Of a stretch of 64,000 nt of DNA, positions 56,201-64,000 are shown one piece after another. The notes beneath the pieces are model-generated. The model saw nothing but the letters and a program-made list of their open reading frames with translations, did not search any database and had not been told where the DNA came from. The position numbers and the translations under genes were made by a program. How positions within the stretch are numbered: the stretch's first letter is position 1; each line of letters opens with the position of its first letter. The stretch comes from Collinsella sp. (GTDB lineage: Bacteria > Actinomycetota > Coriobacteriia > Coriobacteriales > Coriobacteriaceae): the NCBI GenBank assembly GCA_019419545.1, contig DXZT01000038.1:9776-73775 (forward strand). Reading direction: 5' to 3'.

Positions 56201-56833
56201 CAGATCAACAACCTTGGTCCCGTTAACCAAGTTGCCATGGAGGAGTACGAGCAGCTCAAGCGCCGCGCCGACTACATCGAGGAGCAGCTGGCCGATCTGG
56301 AGGGCGCGCGCAAGGCGCTCACCAAGATCACGGTGGCCATTGATCGCAAGATGCGCAAGGCGTTCCTGGTGACGTTTGAGAAGGTCGACGCGAACTTCCG
56401 CGAGATCTTCGCTATGCTCTTCCCGGGCGGCCAGGCTCATCTGGAGATGACCGATCCCGAGCATCCTGCCGAGACGGGTATCGAGGTCGTGGCGCAGCCG
56501 CGCGGCAAGCGCATTACCAAGATGATGCTCATGTCGGGCGGCGAGAAGAGTCTGACGGCGCTCGCCCTGCTCTTTGCCGTGTACCGTACACGCACGGTGC
56601 CGTTCTATGTGCTGGACGAGGTCGAGGCGGCGCTCGACGACGCCAACCTGTCCAAGCTCATCGGCGCCCTCGATGTGCTGCGCTCCGATACGCAGCTCTT
56701 GGTAATCTCGCATCAGCGCCGTACTATGGAGGACGCTGACGTCCTCTATGGCGTCTCGATGCAAGCCGACGGCGTCAGTCGCGTCGTCTCGCAAAAACCC
56801 GATCGCGAAACCGGAAAGGTCGTGAATGCATAA
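53297..56833 (+). CDS. smc: Chromosome segregation protein SMC
   Basis: 1178 residues, GTG start. ATPase of the condensin-like complex. Walker A: VGPNGSGKSNISDSILWVLG; signature and Walker B in LMSGGEKSLTALALLFAVYR and FYVLDEVEAALDDANLSKLI. Two long coiled coils (about 165-500 and 680-1010) flank a hinge (about 515-640, GRLGDVLEAPRELEGLVEQL). Length is normal. Overlaps ftsY by one base. Confidence 0.97.
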   Translation: MYLKSLTLKGFKSFADRAHMTFEPGLTVIVGPNGSGKSNISDSILWVLGEQSAKQLRGQAMEDVIFSGSSARKPVGVAEVTLVLDNSDHMLPVDFDEVAITRRMYRSGESEYLINSSPCRLMDIQDILHDSGLGKDTHSIISQGKLDAILQSRPEERRALIEEAAGISKHKRRKERALKKIKSMDEHLTRARDINKEIARQLRPLERQVDRARKYKELSSRANELTQMLAVDELRSLQSQWNDLESRSKEGAAELELAQYRLGEKERELEKLQVMLEEKGLFVGDLGEQRRHMQDVVGRINSDMRLLEEKGHNMVSRLSDMRGQISSSEHQRRRVVEELEDARAQLEEATGAHMQAQEDVDAAGPAAAELHERRVALDNQISQLTREQRDVQRVADNAALELAKVKDSLSNAEVEDNMYASRLEQIDEQLEEVTASLESRRDRAEELEGALEEARQAQFDAREATEVARAALKDLRNRESEARNKLSEVRSELASQKKLDARMADSSPLVSRLVGALGDDVTGRLGDVLEAPRELEGLVEQLLAGDIDALLFDDTSALERASRAALDQKKASGEALLVARDVSGSTAAEGASGTRLVDRLSVRAGYGPVVEALLGGYYVVDDLAAALSAPVVEGVTYVTPDGARVACGGLVRVGLDAGEASGALERKRRIRELEGLEPDLAAVFEHVSDQVVEANAAVEEARAAEGDAAGEIARLEGERRSLLSEIGRLEQSANNAEVERVRISKRREQASEAVRAARPRVDELTRSRDEARAQASDLGLQISEANDELDRVRRDDSEAAGKLADAKVRLAQTSERLRSLKGRVPDLEHRLEGIDRRIRGTRQASRSLELLRLRVDPMHERYSALLERASDWAARLRDQASLEEADSASLKKTIEDAKAEVARAKERVDTASATQNEFKVARGKLEVQVEAAIKAITADGTTVLEEALMLPAPTDRDAAERELNQLVRQINNLGPVNQVAMEEYEQLKRRADYIEEQLADLEGARKALTKITVAIDRKMRKAFLVTFEKVDANFREIFAMLFPGGQAHLEMTDPEHPAETGIEVVAQPRGKRITKMMLMSGGEKSLTALALLFAVYRTRTVPFYVLDEVEAALDDANLSKLIGALDVLRSDTQLLVISHQRRTMEDADVLYGVSMQADGVSRVVSQKPDRETGKVVNA

Positions 56834-57750
56834 TGGGATTCTTCGATGCTCTCTCGCGCGGACTTGAGCGCAGCCGCGAGGCCCTCAACGAGGTCTTCTA
56901 CTTTGGCGGCGAGGTCGACGAGGATTTTTGGGAGGACCTGGAGGACACCCTCGTCATGGGTGACATGGGCGCCGAGGTCGCCATTCAGGTCTCCGATGAC
57001 CTGCGCGAAGCCGCGGCCAAGAAGAACCTCAAGACCGCTCCGCAGCTTCGCCGTGCCCTGGCCGAGCAGCTTGAGCAGCACTTTGTGCCCATCGAGCGCG
57101 ATCCGTTCTCCGATACGCCGAGCTGCGTGCTGTTTGTGGGCATTAACGGTGCCGGCAAGACCACGACGGTCGGTAAGATCGCGAGCGCCATGGCCGCCCG
57201 CGGCAAGAACGTCGTGATCGGTTCGGCCGATACCTTCCGCGCTGCCGCTATCGAGCAGCTCGATGTGTGGGGCCAGCGCGCTGGCGTCCCCGTCATCAAG
57301 CGCGACCGCGGCTCCGACCCGGCAAGTGTTTGCTACGACGTGCTCGACGAGGCCGACAAGCGCGGCAGCGACCTGGTGCTTATCGATACCGCCGGCCGTC
57401 TACACACGAGCCCTGAGCTCATGCGCGAGCTTGCCAAGGTGGTCAATGTGACCCGTAAGCGCGCCGCCAATATGGCCGCCGGTCCCATGCCGGTTTCGGT
57501 CGTGCTTGTGATCGACGCCGCGACGGGCCAAAACGGTCTGAACCAGGCGCTCGAGTTTAACGAGGCGCTGGGCCTGGACGGTATTATCATGACTAAGCTC
57601 GACGGCACGGCTAAGGGCGGCATCGCCATGGCCGTGGCCGAGAAGCTCAAGCTCCCGATCCTGCGCATCGGCGTGGGCGAGCAGGTCGATGACCTGCAGG
57701 AGTTCAATGCCAAAGATTTCTGCCGCGCCCTGGTGGGCGAGTCCAATTAA
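56833..57750 (+). CDS. ftsY: Signal recognition particle receptor FtsY
   Basis: 305 residues. GTPase docking SRP-ribosome complexes at the membrane. N domain (1-100), then G motifs FVGINGAGKTTTVGKIASAM, DTFRAAAIEQLDVWGQRAG, LIDTAGRLHTSPELMRELAK, and TKLDGTAKGGIAMAVAEKLK. Short N-terminal A region, so membrane contact probably rests on the N-domain helix. Followed by ffh at 10 bases. Confidence 0.96.
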   Translation: MGFFDALSRGLERSREALNEVFYFGGEVDEDFWEDLEDTLVMGDMGAEVAIQVSDDLREAAAKKNLKTAPQLRRALAEQLEQHFVPIERDPFSDTPSCVLFVGINGAGKTTTVGKIASAMAARGKNVVIGSADTFRAAAIEQLDVWGQRAGVPVIKRDRGSDPASVCYDVLDEADKRGSDLVLIDTAGRLHTSPELMRELAKVVNVTRKRAANMAAGPMPVSVVLVIDAATGQNGLNQALEFNEALGLDGIIMTKLDGTAKGGIAMAVAEKLKLPILRIGVGEQVDDLQEFNAKDFCRALVGESN

Positions 57751-57760
57751 GGAGTGACTA

Positions 57761-59236
57761 GTGTTTGATTCCCTGAGCGATCGCCTCAACGACACATTTG
57801 ACCGCCTGCGCGGCAAGGGCAAGCTGACCGAGGCCGATATTACTTCGGCCATGCGCGATATTCGCATGGCGCTGCTCGAGGCCGACGTCAACTTTAAGGT
57901 CGTCAAGGAGTTTGTCGCCAAGACTAAGGAGCGCTGCATGACCGCAGAGGTCATGGAGTCGCTCTCTCCGGCGCAAAACGTCGTCAAGATCGTGCTCGAC
58001 GAGCTTACCGAGATGCTCGGCTCCACCGAGAGCAAGCTCGTCTTTAGCAACCGTATTCCCAATGTCATCATGCTTGTGGGTCTGCAGGGCTCCGGTAAGA
58101 CCACGGCTGCCGTAAAGCTGGCCTACCTGCTCAAGAAGCAGGGTCGCTCGCCGTTGCTCGCCGCGTGCGACGTCTACCGTCCCGCTGCTGCCGACCAGCT
58201 GGCCACGCTCGGCGGCGAGATCGGCGTGCCGGTCTTCCGCGGTGACGGCGAGCACCCGGTCGATATCGCCAAGGGCGCCATCCAGGAGGCCGTCGACCAC
58301 CTGCGCGATGTGGTCATCGTCGATACCGCCGGACGTCTTCAGATCGATGAGCAGATGATGCAGGAGGCCGTGGACATCAAGAAGGCCGTCAAGCCCGATC
58401 AGGTGCTGATGGTCGTCGATGCCATGACCGGTCAGGATATCGTCAACGTCGTCTCGACCTTCGCCGAGCGCACCGACTTTGACGGCGTGATCATCTCTAA
58501 GCTCGACGGCGACGCCCGTGGCGGCGGCGCGCTTTCGGTGCGCCAGGTGACCGGCAAGCCCATCAAGTTTGTGAGCATGGGCGAGAAGCCCGATTCACTG
58601 GAGCCGTTCTACCCCGATCGTATGGCCAAGCGCATTCTGGGTATGGGCGACGTTGTCGGCATTATCGAGAAGGCCCAGGAGGCGGCCGACGCCGAGCAGC
58701 TCGAGGCCGCCGAGCGCATGCTGCGCGAGGGCTTTACCATGAACGACATGCTCGACCAGATGAAGGCCGTCAAGAAGATGGGCGGCATGAAGGGCATTCT
58801 GGGCATGCTCCCCGGTGGCCAGCGTGCGCTTAACCAGATGGGTGGTAACCTGGACGAAGGTATCTTCGATAAGAACGAGGCCATCATCATGTCGATGACC
58901 AAGGAGGAGCGCCTTCGCCCCTCCATCATCAACGGCCAGCGCCGTGCCCGCATTGCCAAGGGCGCCGGCGTGACCCCCACCGAGGTCAATAGCCTTATGA
59001 AGCAGTGGGGCGAGATGAATAAGATGATGGGCCGCATGCGCACGATGGCCAATCAGGCGCAGGCCGGCGGCAAGAAGGGCAAGAAGGGTAAGAAGGGCAA
59101 GAAGATGCGCATGCCCAATATTCCCGGTCTGGATGCCATGGGGCTGGGCGGCATGGGCGGCCTGGGAACGGGCGGCCCCAAGTCCGATATGGACCTGCTG
59201 CGCCAGATGGAAGCGCAGATGCGCAACAAGAAGTAA
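57761..59236 (+). CDS. ffh: Signal recognition particle protein Ffh
   Basis: 491 residues, GTG at 57761 with AAGGAG nine bases before. Binds signal peptides and 4.5S RNA. NG domain: VGLQGSGKTTAAVKLAYLLK, DVYRPAAADQLATLG, VIVDTAGRLQIDEQM, SKLDGDARGGGALSV. The M domain is Met-rich (GGMKGILGMLPGGQRALNQM), followed by a Gly/Lys/Met-rich tail. The adjacent ftsY supports it. A strong terminator follows. Confidence 0.97.
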   Translation: MFDSLSDRLNDTFDRLRGKGKLTEADITSAMRDIRMALLEADVNFKVVKEFVAKTKERCMTAEVMESLSPAQNVVKIVLDELTEMLGSTESKLVFSNRIPNVIMLVGLQGSGKTTAAVKLAYLLKKQGRSPLLAACDVYRPAAADQLATLGGEIGVPVFRGDGEHPVDIAKGAIQEAVDHLRDVVIVDTAGRLQIDEQMMQEAVDIKKAVKPDQVLMVVDAMTGQDIVNVVSTFAERTDFDGVIISKLDGDARGGGALSVRQVTGKPIKFVSMGEKPDSLEPFYPDRMAKRILGMGDVVGIIEKAQEAADAEQLEAAERMLREGFTMNDMLDQMKAVKKMGGMKGILGMLPGGQRALNQMGGNLDEGIFDKNEAIIMSMTKEERLRPSIINGQRRARIAKGAGVTPTEVNSLMKQWGEMNKMMGRMRTMANQAQAGGKKGKKGKKGKKMRMPNIPGLDAMGLGGMGGLGTGGPKSDMDLLRQMEAQMRNKK

Positions 59237-59256
59237 CGACTAGTTGAGTCGTGTAT

Positions 59257-59300
59257 GGCGAAGGCCGCCTGGATGGTATTCCAGGCGGCCTTCGCCGTTT
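59257..59300. terminator. Strong terminator after ffh
   Basis: A perfect 16-bp stem, GGCGAAGGCCGCCTGG (59257-59272) with 59281-59296, then GTTTG. It also serves the convergent gene. Confidence 0.8.
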
Positions 59301-59352
59301 GTTCGCTGGTTGTCGCACGCGTGGAAGCGCGTTCTCGACGAGGTGCTTGCCG

Positions 59353-60117
59353 CTAGTGGCAGCCGCAGCCTTCGTGCCCGTCATGGTCGTGGTGACCGTG
59401 GCAGCCGCAGGACTCGCCATGCTCGTGGATGTGCTCGTGATCATGTCCATGGCAGTCGCAGGTGGCCTCGCCGTTCTGTGCGAGCGTGCCGGCAATGAGG
59501 GCCTCGACGCAGGCATCGCAGCTGCCCTGGGCGCCCGCATAGACCGTGATGCCGGCTTGGGCAAGCGCGTTGATAGCGCCGCCGCCGATACCGCCGCAAA
59601 TGAGCGTGTCAACGCCACCGTTGGCAAGCAGGCCCGCCAAGGCGCCGTGGCCGGTGCCGCCGGTGCCTACGACCTGCTCGTTGAGCACCTTGCCATCCTG
59701 GATGTCGTAGATCTTGAACTGCTCGCTGCGGCCAAAGTGCATAAAGATGTTGCCGTTGTCGTACGTCGTTGCCACCCTCATGGTGTCGACCTCCTTTGCT
59801 GGCCATGCGGCCGTTGTCGTGGTGATGGGGGAGTATGCGATATTGCCGCCCTCGATAACGAGCGCCCGTCCGTTGACCAGCGCATCGGCCACCTTGCGAT
59901 GCGCGCGGCTGCAAATGGCCGCCACCGTTGCGCGGGCGATGCCCATCTGCTGGGCGACCGCCTCTTGGTTGAGACCTTCCAGGTCGCACAGGCGCAGCAC
60001 CTCAAGCTCGTCGACGGTCATGTCGATGGCATCACCGCTGGCCAGGCCATCGGGGGTAAAGCCGCGGTATTCGGGGATGATCCCGACGCGGCGCAGTTTT
60101 TCTCGTCTTCCTGCCAT
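59353..60117 (-). CDS. DUF134 and NifX-type fusion protein with His/Cys-rich tail
   Basis: 254 residues from ATG 60117 (AAGGAG before). Residues 1-95 are a DUF134 domain with helix-turn-helix (LRLCDLEGLNQEAVAQQMGI, ARATVAAICSRAHRKVADAL). Residues 110-205 are a dinitrogenase iron-molybdenum cofactor (NifX/NafY) domain (RVATTYDNGNIFMHFGRSEQ, GLLANGGVDTLICGGIGGGA). The last 50 residues are CDCHGHDHEHIHEHGESCGC-like, a metal-binding tail. The two domains usually occur as neighbouring genes; here one gene fuses them. It may be a metal-responsive regulator. Two palindromes lie in front of it. Confidence 0.85.
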   Translation of the reverse strand: MAGRREKLRRVGIIPEYRGFTPDGLASGDAIDMTVDELEVLRLCDLEGLNQEAVAQQMGIARATVAAICSRAHRKVADALVNGRALVIEGGNIAYSPITTTTAAWPAKEVDTMRVATTYDNGNIFMHFGRSEQFKIYDIQDGKVLNEQVVGTGGTGHGALAGLLANGGVDTLICGGIGGGAINALAQAGITVYAGAQGSCDACVEALIAGTLAQNGEATCDCHGHDHEHIHEHGESCGCHGHHDHDGHEGCGCH

Positions 60118-60131
60118 GCACACTCCTTATC

Positions 60132-60196
60132 TGACATATGTCAACAATAGGATAACGCGTTAGTCGTTGGGCGCAAGGCATTTCTGTCATATGTCA
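60132..60196 (-). promoter_or_regulatory. Paired palindromic sites upstream of the DUF134-NifX gene
   Basis: TGACATATGTCA (60132-60143, perfect) and TGTCATATGTCA (60185-60196, inside a near-perfect 20-base palindrome from 60181) share ATATGTCA. They flank the region where the minus-strand promoter should lie and are likely operators, perhaps for the gene's own HTH. Confidence 0.55.
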
Positions 60197-60273
60197 GAAA
60201 AAGGCTAAGATGCCTCGTTGCCGCATGCGGAGCCGCGCTGCCGTGCATTGCGTGTGCCGGACTAAGTGTCCAA

Positions 60274-60301
60274 TTCGACACTCGCGCGCCTGGGCTACAA
60301 T
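60274..60301 (+). promoter_or_regulatory. Possible thyA promoter
   Basis: TTCGAC (60274-60279) and TACAAT (60296-60301) with a 16-base spacer, 35 bases before the thyA start. The -35 falls in a small inverted repeat AGTGTC/GACACT. Confidence 0.45.
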
Positions 60302-60335
60302 AAATCTCGCTTATAGGCGACTGACAGGAGGGTCA

Positions 60336-61184
60336 ATGAGCAAAGCTGATCAACAGTTTGTAACCATGTGCCGCGATATCTTGGACCATGGCACCACCAC
60401 CGAGGGCCAAAAGGTCCGCCCGGTGTGGGAGGACGGCACCCCTGCCTATACCATTAAAAACTTTGGTGTCACGGCGCGCTATGATCTGCGCGAGGAGTTC
60501 CCCGCGCTCACCCTGCGTCGTACGGCGCTTAAGTCTGCCATGGACGAGATTCTGTGGATCTATCAAAAGAAGTCCAATAACGTGCATGACCTCAACAGCC
60601 ATATCTGGGATGAGTGGGCCGATGAGACCGGTTCCATCGGTAAAGCCTACGGCTATCAGATTGGTCAGAAGAGCCATTACGCCGAGGGCGACTTCGACCA
60701 GATGGACCGTGTACTGTACGACCTTAAGCACACGCCGTATAGTCGCCGCATTATGACCAATACGTACGTGTTTAGCGATCTGTCCGAGATGCACCTTTAT
60801 CCATGCGCCTATAGCGTGACCTATAACGTGACGCAGCGTCCTCAGGACGACAAGCCGACGCTCAACATGATTCTCAACCAGCGCAGCCAGGACATTTTGG
60901 CCGCGAACAACTGGAACGTGTGCCAGTACGCCATTTTGCTGATGATGGTCGCGCAGTCGGTCGATATGATTCCCGGTGAGCTGCTGCACGTGATCGCCGA
61001 CGCCCATATCTATGATCGTCATGTCGATATCGTCCGCGAGCTTATCGAGCGTCCGCAGTTTGCGGCACCCAAGGTAACGCTCAACCCCGATGTGCATGAC
61101 TTCTATGCGTTTACGACCGATGACCTGATCGTCGAGGGCTATGAGCACGGCCCTCAGGTCAAGAACATCCCCATTGCGGTGTAG
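60336..61184 (+). CDS. thyA: Thymidylate synthase
   Basis: 282 residues from ATG 60336 with ACAGGAGGG upstream. Methylates dUMP to dTMP using methylene-tetrahydrofolate. The catalytic Cys lies in HLYPCAYSVTYNV; LNMILNQRSQDILAANNWNV and HVIADAHIYDRHV are the dUMP- and folate-binding parts in the variant typical of Clostridia and Coriobacteria. The E. coli-type D-x-P-F-N is changed. It precedes folA, which recycles its dihydrofolate product. Confidence 0.93.
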   Translation: MSKADQQFVTMCRDILDHGTTTEGQKVRPVWEDGTPAYTIKNFGVTARYDLREEFPALTLRRTALKSAMDEILWIYQKKSNNVHDLNSHIWDEWADETGSIGKAYGYQIGQKSHYAEGDFDQMDRVLYDLKHTPYSRRIMTNTYVFSDLSEMHLYPCAYSVTYNVTQRPQDDKPTLNMILNQRSQDILAANNWNVCQYAILLMMVAQSVDMIPGELLHVIADAHIYDRHVDIVRELIERPQFAAPKVTLNPDVHDFYAFTTDDLIVEGYEHGPQVKNIPIAV

Positions 61185-61193
61185 GTGACGCGC

Positions 61194-61712
61194 ATGACGT
61201 GTAAGCTTTCTGCCATCGTCGCCGTGTGTGACGACTGGGGTATTGGCTGCGAGGGCGATATGGTGGTGTCCAATCGCGCCGATATGCGCCATTTTGTGGC
61301 CTGCACCAAGGGCTGCCCGGTTATCATGGGACGCAAGACGCTGCTGAGTTTTCCCGGCGGGCGTCCGCTCAAGAACCGCCGCAATATCGTGCTTACGCGC
61401 GATATAGGCTTTACCCGCGAGGGCGTCGACGTGGTGCATAGCGTTGACGAAGCGCTCGCTGCGGTTGCCGATGAGCCCGTTGCCTGGGTGATCGGTGGCG
61501 GCGATGTCTATCGGCAGTTTTTGCCGTACTGCGTGGAGGCCGAGGTCACTCATAACCACTGCGTCCATCCCGTGGACACGTACTTTCCCGACTTGGACGC
61601 CGATCCCGCGTGGGAGATTGCGCAGCGTAGCGAGGTCGCGACGATTGCCGCCGGTGAGGGTGACGAGGGCGTCGATTATGAGTTCGTGACGTATCATCGC
61701 GTTGAGGCGTAA
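61194..61712 (+). CDS. folA: Dihydrofolate reductase
   Basis: 172 residues from ATG 61194 (AGGTGA five bases before); a GTG at 61185 is possible. Reduces dihydrofolate with NADPH. SAIVAVCDDWGIGCEGDMV, PVIMGRKTLLSFPGGRPLKN, NIVLTR and WVIGGGDVYRQFLPYCVEAE are the substrate- and cofactor-binding motifs. Nine bases after thyA. Confidence 0.94.
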   Translation: MTCKLSAIVAVCDDWGIGCEGDMVVSNRADMRHFVACTKGCPVIMGRKTLLSFPGGRPLKNRRNIVLTRDIGFTREGVDVVHSVDEALAAVADEPVAWVIGGGDVYRQFLPYCVEAEVTHNHCVHPVDTYFPDLDADPAWEIAQRSEVATIAAGEGDEGVDYEFVTYHRVEA

Positions 61713-61755
61713 ATCGTCTGGCGTGAACGGTATCATCGGGTTGATTGAATGCATG

Positions 61756-61777
61756 GGGCGGCGCTTAGCGTCGCCTC
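61756..61777 (+). terminator. Hairpin after folA
   Basis: GGCGGCGC-TTA-GCGTCGCC (one mismatch) followed by TCGTTT, between folA and the methyltransferase. Confidence 0.5.
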
Positions 61778-61821
61778 GTTTGGTATAGATGTGCTGTAAA
61801 GAAGGGTGCGGGCTGGCTGCT

Positions 61822-62736
61822 ATGACTGATGCCGTTGAGGTTCTGCGAATTGATTCGCTCGATGACGAGCGGCTCGATGCCTATGTGCGACTGACCGAGC
61901 GTGAGCTTCGCTGCGTGCTGGAGCCGCAGAAGGGCATTTTTATCGCTGAGAGTGCCAAGGTCATCGAGCGTGCGGTTCGCGCCGGATATGAGCCGGTGAG
62001 CTTTCTTTTGGGCGAGCGCTGGCTCGACCAGATGATGCCGCTGTTTGACCAGCTTGTCGTGCGCGAGGGAGCGGGTCCGGTTCCCGTGTTCGTGGCCTCC
62101 ATGGAGCCCATGGAGCAGTTGACGGGCTTTAACGTGACGCGTGGTGCGCTCGCGGCGTTCCGTCGCCCGCGTCAGATTCCGGTTGATGAGTTCTTGGGCG
62201 GTGTCGTCGAGGCGGCGGGGGATCGTCCGGTGCGTGTGTGCGTGCTTGAGGGTATTGTCGATCACACCAATGTTGGCGCTATTTTCCGCTCGGCTGCCGC
62301 ATTGAACGTTGACGGTATTTTGGTCAGCCCGACGTGCTGCGACCCGCTGTACCGTCGCTCGGCCCGCGTGAGCATGGGCACCGTGTTTCAGGTGCCGTGG
62401 ACGCGCATTGGCAGCGAGGCTCGTGTGTGGCCGCATGATGGTCTGAGCGCGTTGCACGATGCCGGTTTTTCGTGTGCCGCTATGGCGTTGACGGACGATT
62501 CCGTATCGCTGGACGATCCCGTGCTGCAGGAGATTGACCGCTTGGCAATCTTTATGGGTACCGAGGGTGCCGGCTTGGGCGCCAAGACCATTGCCGGCTG
62601 TGACCACGCGGTGCGCATTCCGATGGCGCACGGGGTCGATTCGCTTAACGTGGCCGCGGCGAGCGCCGTCGCCTTTTGGCAGCTGTGCCCGCACGTGAGC
62701 AATGAGTATCACTACCAGCCGGGTTTGTATCACTAG
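61822..62736 (+). CDS. TrmH/SpoU family RNA methyltransferase
   Basis: 304 residues from ATG 61822; ATG 61789 is also in frame but a TATAGA just before it could be the -10 element. The N-terminal substrate-binding domain (RYVRLTERELRC-like, FIAESAKVIERAVRAGYEPV) precedes the SPOUT knot with VCVLEGIVDHTNVGAIFRSA, LAIFMGTEGAGLGAKTIAGC and IPMAHGVDSLNVAAASAVAF, the three conserved motifs. Methylates a 2'-OH of rRNA or tRNA; target not identifiable from sequence. Confidence 0.88.
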   Translation: MTDAVEVLRIDSLDDERLDAYVRLTERELRCVLEPQKGIFIAESAKVIERAVRAGYEPVSFLLGERWLDQMMPLFDQLVVREGAGPVPVFVASMEPMEQLTGFNVTRGALAAFRRPRQIPVDEFLGGVVEAAGDRPVRVCVLEGIVDHTNVGAIFRSAAALNVDGILVSPTCCDPLYRRSARVSMGTVFQVPWTRIGSEARVWPHDGLSALHDAGFSCAAMALTDDSVSLDDPVLQEIDRLAIFMGTEGAGLGAKTIAGCDHAVRIPMAHGVDSLNVAAASAVAFWQLCPHVSNEYHYQPGLYH

Positions 62737-62861
62737 GCAGATATTTCGCACCTGGCTCTGATTCGGGGTGTTTCGGTCGACGCCAGTCGGTGCTAAGCTG
62801 ATATTGGCTTTGGTCTTAAATTGCCGTTTTGCTGTTTGACGTATGCGTGTGGGGAGGGCGT

Positions 62862-64000
62862 GTGGCTAAGAAATCTACGGCGATCGATGTAACGCAAGGT
62901 GTCATTTGGCAGCAATTGCTGTCGCTGTGCGTTCCCATCTTTTTTAGTTCGTTTTTTCAGCAGGCCTACACGCTTATCGGTACGTATATCGTCGGCCAGT
63001 TTGGCGGCAAGCTCGCGCTGGGTGGCATTCAAGCCACGATGGTGCTCACCGAGCTCTGCATTGGCTTTTGCGTTGGCGTCGGCGCCGGCTGCGCGGTCAT
63101 TACCGGTCAGTATTTTGGCCAGCACGATGATGAACGACTGAGTCGTTCGGTTCACACGGCCATGACGCTCGCGCTGGTGGGCGGTATCGTCTTCTCCATT
63201 CTCGGCATAGTGTTCGTTGAGCCCATGCTGGTGCTTATGAACACGCCGCATGAACTATTGGCCGAGGGCGTGGCCTATGCTCGCTGTTATTTTGCCGCGA
63301 TGGTTGCGGCACTGCTGCTAAATATGGGAACCGCACTGCTGCGTGCCGTGGGCGACACGCGCGGGCCCGCCGTGATCATTGCCTCTGGCTGCCTTGTTAA
63401 CGTGGTGCTGGATATCATCTTTGTCGCTGTGTTGCATATGGAGGCGCTGGGCTGCGGCATCGCAGTGGCGCTGACCATTTGCTCCAATGCAACGATGATC
63501 GTGTTGCGCATGATGCGCGCTCCGGGTGCATGGCGTCTTTCGCTGTCTAAGCTCGGTATCGATCGCGGTATTTGCAAGAGTATGATCTCGTGTGGTCTGC
63601 CACTCGGTTTTCAATCGGCTGCCTATTCGATCTCGAACGTGCTGATCCAGGTGTCGGTTAATTCGTTTGGCGCCGATGTCACGACTGCTTGGGGTCTATC
63701 TGGGCGCCTGGATGGCATTATCTGGATGGTGACCGAGGCGCTCGGCGTATCGATCACTACGTTCTCGGCGCAGAACTTTGGCGCGCGCAACTACGAGCGC
63801 ATGCGCAAGGGCTACCATACGTCGCTCGTGCTGTCGTTTATGCTCATTGGTGGCCTGTCTGCCGTGCTGCTGGTGTTCTCGGGCCCGCTGTCGCGTTTGT
63901 TTGTCGACGATGCTTCGATTTCGGCGTACACCACGACTATCCTCCATTTCATTGCGCCGTTCTATGCGATTTTCTCGATTATCGAGAACGCCTCGGGTTC
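62862..64000 (+). CDS. MATE family efflux transporter, C-terminus cut off
   Basis: GTG at 62862 with GGGGAGG five bases before; 379 residues are visible to the right edge, about 80 short of the usual 450-460. Cation-coupled drug/sodium antiporter of the inner membrane. Helices: SLCVPIFFSSFFQQAYTLIG, MVLTELCIGFCVGVGAGCAV, and the internal repeat PLGFQSAAYSISNVLIQVSV. It starts 125 bases after the methyltransferase gene. Substrate unknown. The ORF has no stop before the window edge, so it is not on the frame list as a complete gene. Confidence 0.9.
   Translation, partial: MAKKSTAIDVTQGVIWQQLLSLCVPIFFSSFFQQAYTLIGTYIVGQFGGKLALGGIQATMVLTELCIGFCVGVGAGCAVITGQYFGQHDDERLSRSVHTAMTLALVGGIVFSILGIVFVEPMLVLMNTPHELLAEGVAYARCYFAAMVAALLLNMGTALLRAVGDTRGPAVIIASGCLVNVVLDIIFVAVLHMEALGCGIAVALTICSNATMIVLRMMRAPGAWRLSLSKLGIDRGICKSMISCGLPLGFQSAAYSISNVLIQVSVNSFGADVTTAWGLSGRLDGIIWMVTEALGVSITTFSAQNFGARNYERMRKGYHTSLVLSFMLIGGLSAVLLVFSGPLSRLFVDDASISAYTTTILHFIAPFYAIFSIIENASG

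Overview
This 64 kb window looks like a chromosome segment of a high-GC Gram-positive gut bacterium of the class Coriobacteriia, most probably Collinsella or a close relative. The grounds are the GC-rich codon use of the core genes, the operons rimP-nusA-infB-rbfA-nrnA-truB-ribF-dnaG-rpoD and rsmD-coaD-...-rpmF-plsX-acpP-rnc-smc-ftsY-ffh, frequent GTG/TTG starts, and a Gram-positive type pel locus. The assignment is inferred from gene content, with no database search.

Region 1 (1-13.7 kb) is accessory and mostly AT-richer than the rest. It holds the start of an exported protein, several orphan genes (a DUF4238 protein, a DUF2188 protein, a large protein with a nuclease-like C-terminus), one GC-rich rfbB-like gene, and an IS256-family transposase fossil abutting the stump of a restriction-endonuclease-like gene. 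The two most notable systems are also here. One is a complete Eco1/Ec86-like retron (structured msr-msd RNA, nucleoside-deoxyribosyltransferase-like effector, reverse transcriptase). The other is a three-gene MqsR-MqsA-SecB toxin-antitoxin-chaperone operon behind a promoter covered by two palindromes. Between them lie decayed gene fragments and strong inverted repeats.

Region 2 (13.7-24.9 kb) is a tightly overlapping operon for Pel-type exopolysaccharide: pelD (c-di-GMP receptor fused to an epimerase-like domain), pelE, pelA deacetylase, pelF glycosyltransferase and pelG exporter, followed by a CotH-family lipoprotein, a VTC-domain protein and a DUF4956 membrane protein. pelG carries a one-base frameshift as written.

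Region 3 (24.9-32 kb) holds a degenerate Cys/Met-type PLP enzyme, a ModE-like regulator, guaB, leuS and a lipoprotein, with two long palindromic elements in the gaps. Region 4 (32-44 kb) is the rimP to rpoD information-processing cluster, with a promoter and an intrinsic terminator in the leader, followed by two identical tRNA-Asn genes. Region 5 (44-59 kb) runs from Asp23/Gls24 and fakA through recG, rsmD, coaD, rpmF, plsX, acpP, rnc and smc to ftsY and ffh, linking DNA repair, ribosome maturation, lipid synthesis and the SRP pathway. Region 6 (59-64 kb) has a DUF134-NifX fusion with palindromic upstream sites, thyA-folA, an rRNA/tRNA methyltransferase and a MATE transporter cut by the window edge.
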